Translations under genes and position numbers: made by a program
Shown: positions 62,638 through 64,000 of the stretch, in pieces
Layout: each line of letters opens with the position of its first letter
Numbering within the stretch: the first letter of the stretch is position 1
From: UBA5336 sp038522375
GTDB taxonomy: Bacteria; Pseudomonadota; Alphaproteobacteria; Caulobacterales; Hyphomonadaceae
Assembly (NCBI GenBank): GCA_038522375.1
Contig: JBCBKE010000005.1
Span: 6,269 to 70,268 of the forward strand
Direction of reading: 5' to 3'
DNA: 64,000 bases
The notes under the pieces: generated by a model
What the model was told of the DNA's origin: nothing
Seen by the model: the letters and a program-made list of their open reading frames with translations, nothing else
Database searches by the model: none

Positions 62638-64000
62638 CTAATCTAGCAAGGGTGACCATGCTGGATCTGATGCATCTGTCGGGGTGTTCAGCCGTCTCAG
62701 GTTCCGTCCGGTCAGGTCGATCGAGTAAAGTTGGGGTCCGGCGCCCGGCCGTGATTCGCGGAAGAAAGCGATCACGCGCCCATTTGGCGACCAGGTCGGG
62801 CCCTCATCGAGGTAGGATTCGGTCAGTAACCGTTCACCCTGACCGTCGGTGCGGATGACACCGATATAGAACTTCCCGCGAAGCTGCTTGGTGAAGGCGA
62901 TGAGGTCGGCCCGCGGGCTCCAGACGGGCGTGGAGTAGATGCCTTCGCCGAACGTGATCCGGCAAGCGGTATCGCGTCCGCCAGAGGGGCATGCGAGGGG
63001 AGAGCCATCGGTATTCATGACGTAGAGTTGCGGAGAGCCGCCCCTGTCGGAGGTAAACACGATCTGGCGTCCGTCTGGAGACATGGAGGGCGACACGTCC
63101 GTGGCGGGATGGTCGGTCAGGCGTCTCGACGCCTTTGTCATGAGATCAAGACTGTAGAGGTCTGTGTTCCCCCGTTCAGCGAGGCTCAGCAGTACTGTTT
63201 CGCCGTCGGGAGAGAACCGCGGCGCAAAGGTCATCCCTTCGAAGTTACCCAGCACTTCCTGGCGGCCCGTCTCGATATTGAAGAGATAGACCCGGGGGGA
63301 GCCATCTTCGTAGGACATGTAGGTGATGATCTGGTCGTTCACCGAAAACCGCGGCGTCAGGTGCGTGTGGAGGCCGCTGGTCAGCTCCTTGTGGTTCGTG
63401 CCATCCGCATCCATGATGGCGAGCTTCTTGATGCGGGCTGTCTTTGGGCCGCTCTCGGCTATATAGACGATGCGCGTGTCGAGATAGCCGGCTTCGCCCG
63501 TCAGCCGCGTGTAGATCGTGTCGGCGATCTTGTGTGATATCCGGCGCCAGGAGTTTGGCGGCGTCACAAAGCGCAGGCCGGTCTGGGATTGCCCGCGGCT
63601 GTCTTCAAACCGCATCACCTGTTCGCCGTAGACATCCCAGAGCCGGAACGACACGCCGATCTGGCCATCGTCCATCTGCTCAAGCGTTCCGACAACGAGG
63701 GCATCGGTCTGGATGATCTTCCAGTCTGCGAAGCGGGGCTCGACCATGATATCGAGGTCGGTCTGGATGAAAGCCGCCTGGTCACGGATACCGAACAGGC
63801 CCGTGGATGCCAGGTCCGATTTGACGACATCGGTGATCTGGTCGGCCAGCTCCCGAAGCTCTGGCGGGGCGTCGAAGGCCGGAATAGCAATCGGGAGCGG
63901 TTTTGCCGTCCCATCGGTGACATTCACCGTAATCTGGGCCGAGGCTGGCGCCAGACCCGGCATGCTTCCGGTCGCCATCACAAGCATGCCGACGAAAACC
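62638..64000 (-). CDS. tolB: Tol-Pal system protein TolB (5' end beyond the window)
   Basis: The visible 450+ residues include the end of a signal peptide (LVMATGSMPGLAPASAQ), the N-terminal domain (ITVNVTDGTAKPLPIAIPAF, DVVKSDLASTGLFGIRD) and the six-bladed propeller with RFSVNDQIITYMSYEDGSPRVYLFN, MSPDGRQIVFTSDRGGSPQLYVMN and WSPRADLIAFTKQ, ending WSPLLD. An ATG occurs at 63987, but the frame stays open to the edge and a complete signal peptide would need more residues, so the true start is outside. Interacts with Pal during division. Confidence 0.96.
   Translation of the reverse strand, partial: VFVGMLVMATGSMPGLAPASAQITVNVTDGTAKPLPIAIPAFDAPPELRELADQITDVVKSDLASTGLFGIRDQAAFIQTDLDIMVEPRFADWKIIQTDALVVGTLEQMDDGQIGVSFRLWDVYGEQVMRFEDSRGQSQTGLRFVTPPNSWRRISHKIADTIYTRLTGEAGYLDTRIVYIAESGPKTARIKKLAIMDADGTNHKELTSGLHTHLTPRFSVNDQIITYMSYEDGSPRVYLFNIETGRQEVLGNFEGMTFAPRFSPDGETVLLSLAERGNTDLYSLDLMTKASRRLTDHPATDVSPSMSPDGRQIVFTSDRGGSPQLYVMNTDGSPLACPSGGRDTACRITFGEGIYSTPVWSPRADLIAFTKQLRGKFYIGVIRTDGQGERLLTESYLDEGPTWSPNGRVIAFFRESRPGAGPQLYSIDLTGRNLRRLNTPTDASDPAWSPLLD

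Noticed and set aside
1..64000. CRISPR arrays, IS elements, prophage genes, tRNA or rRNA genes
   Set aside because: No regularly spaced repeats, transposase or integrase motifs, terminal repeats or recognisable tRNA arms were seen; a covariance-model scan could still find a tRNA I missed.

Overview
The window is a GC-rich chromosomal stretch of an alphaproteobacterium. The main evidence is a DivL-type pseudo-histidine kinase with Tyr in place of the phospho-acceptor His, a split three-gene pntAA-pntAB-pntB transhydrogenase, a COQ9 homologue, a lone CobS-type AAA+ ATPase, and a tolB-pal-cpoB-tilS-ftsH order. The set resembles the Caulobacterales/Maricaulales/Parvularculales branch, but the genus cannot be fixed from sequence alone. 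I saw no tRNA, rRNA, IS element, prophage or CRISPR array. Most genes are ordinary core genes.

Layout, left to right. 1-7.9 kb: 5' end of an SDR gene, pntAA/AB/B, an orphan oppB-oppC permease pair, then a DUF442 phosphatase-like gene, an ATP-grasp-like gene and a metallo-beta-lactamase-fold gene. 8.1-13.2 kb: rpsU (apparently starting on AUC), coq9, cobS, pyk and a DASS-type symporter. 13.2-18.9 kb: a mixed block holding two exported SAM-methyltransferase-like proteins, an Hsp20 gene behind a near-perfect ROSE-type RNA thermometer hairpin, a Sel1-repeat protein, an SDR, a GNAT enzyme and a TVP38/VTT membrane protein. 19-26.8 kb: leuA with a possible leucine leader/attenuator, then the cell-shape operon mreB-mreC-mreD-mrdA-rodA. 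26.9-31.1 kb: SNF symporter, proline iminopeptidase, a lipoprotein, DUF423 and an exported MsrA. 31.2-38.3 kb: pbpC overlapping a 1654-residue YfaS alpha-2-macroglobulin gene. 38.4-46.1 kb: an HNH protein, folD, yggT, an MFS carrier, a hybrid sensor kinase, a PCD/lipoprotein/HAD overlapping trio and a DegP-like protease. 46.1-49.7 kb: a GPH symporter, acyl-CoA dehydrogenase, ABM monooxygenase and Rid protein, all on one strand. 49.7-57.6 kb: divL, an EamA exporter, a PhzF protein, thiD overlapping a membrane-anchored TIR protein, a YjbR/MmcQ protein, an exported unknown and a VOC protein. 57.6-64 kb: ftsH, tilS, cpoB, pal and the 3' part of tolB.

Envelope biology dominates: elongasome (mreBCD, mrdA, rodA), pbpC-yfaS, Tol-Pal, DegP and FtsH. 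The observations that most deserve a second look are: an FtsH whose HEAGH zinc motif reads HEAGR with neighbouring changes; a TIR protein with its NADase-type glutamate on the cytoplasmic side and a cysteine-rich exterior; the AUC start of rpsU; the ROSE thermometer; and the two exported methyltransferase-fold lipoproteins.
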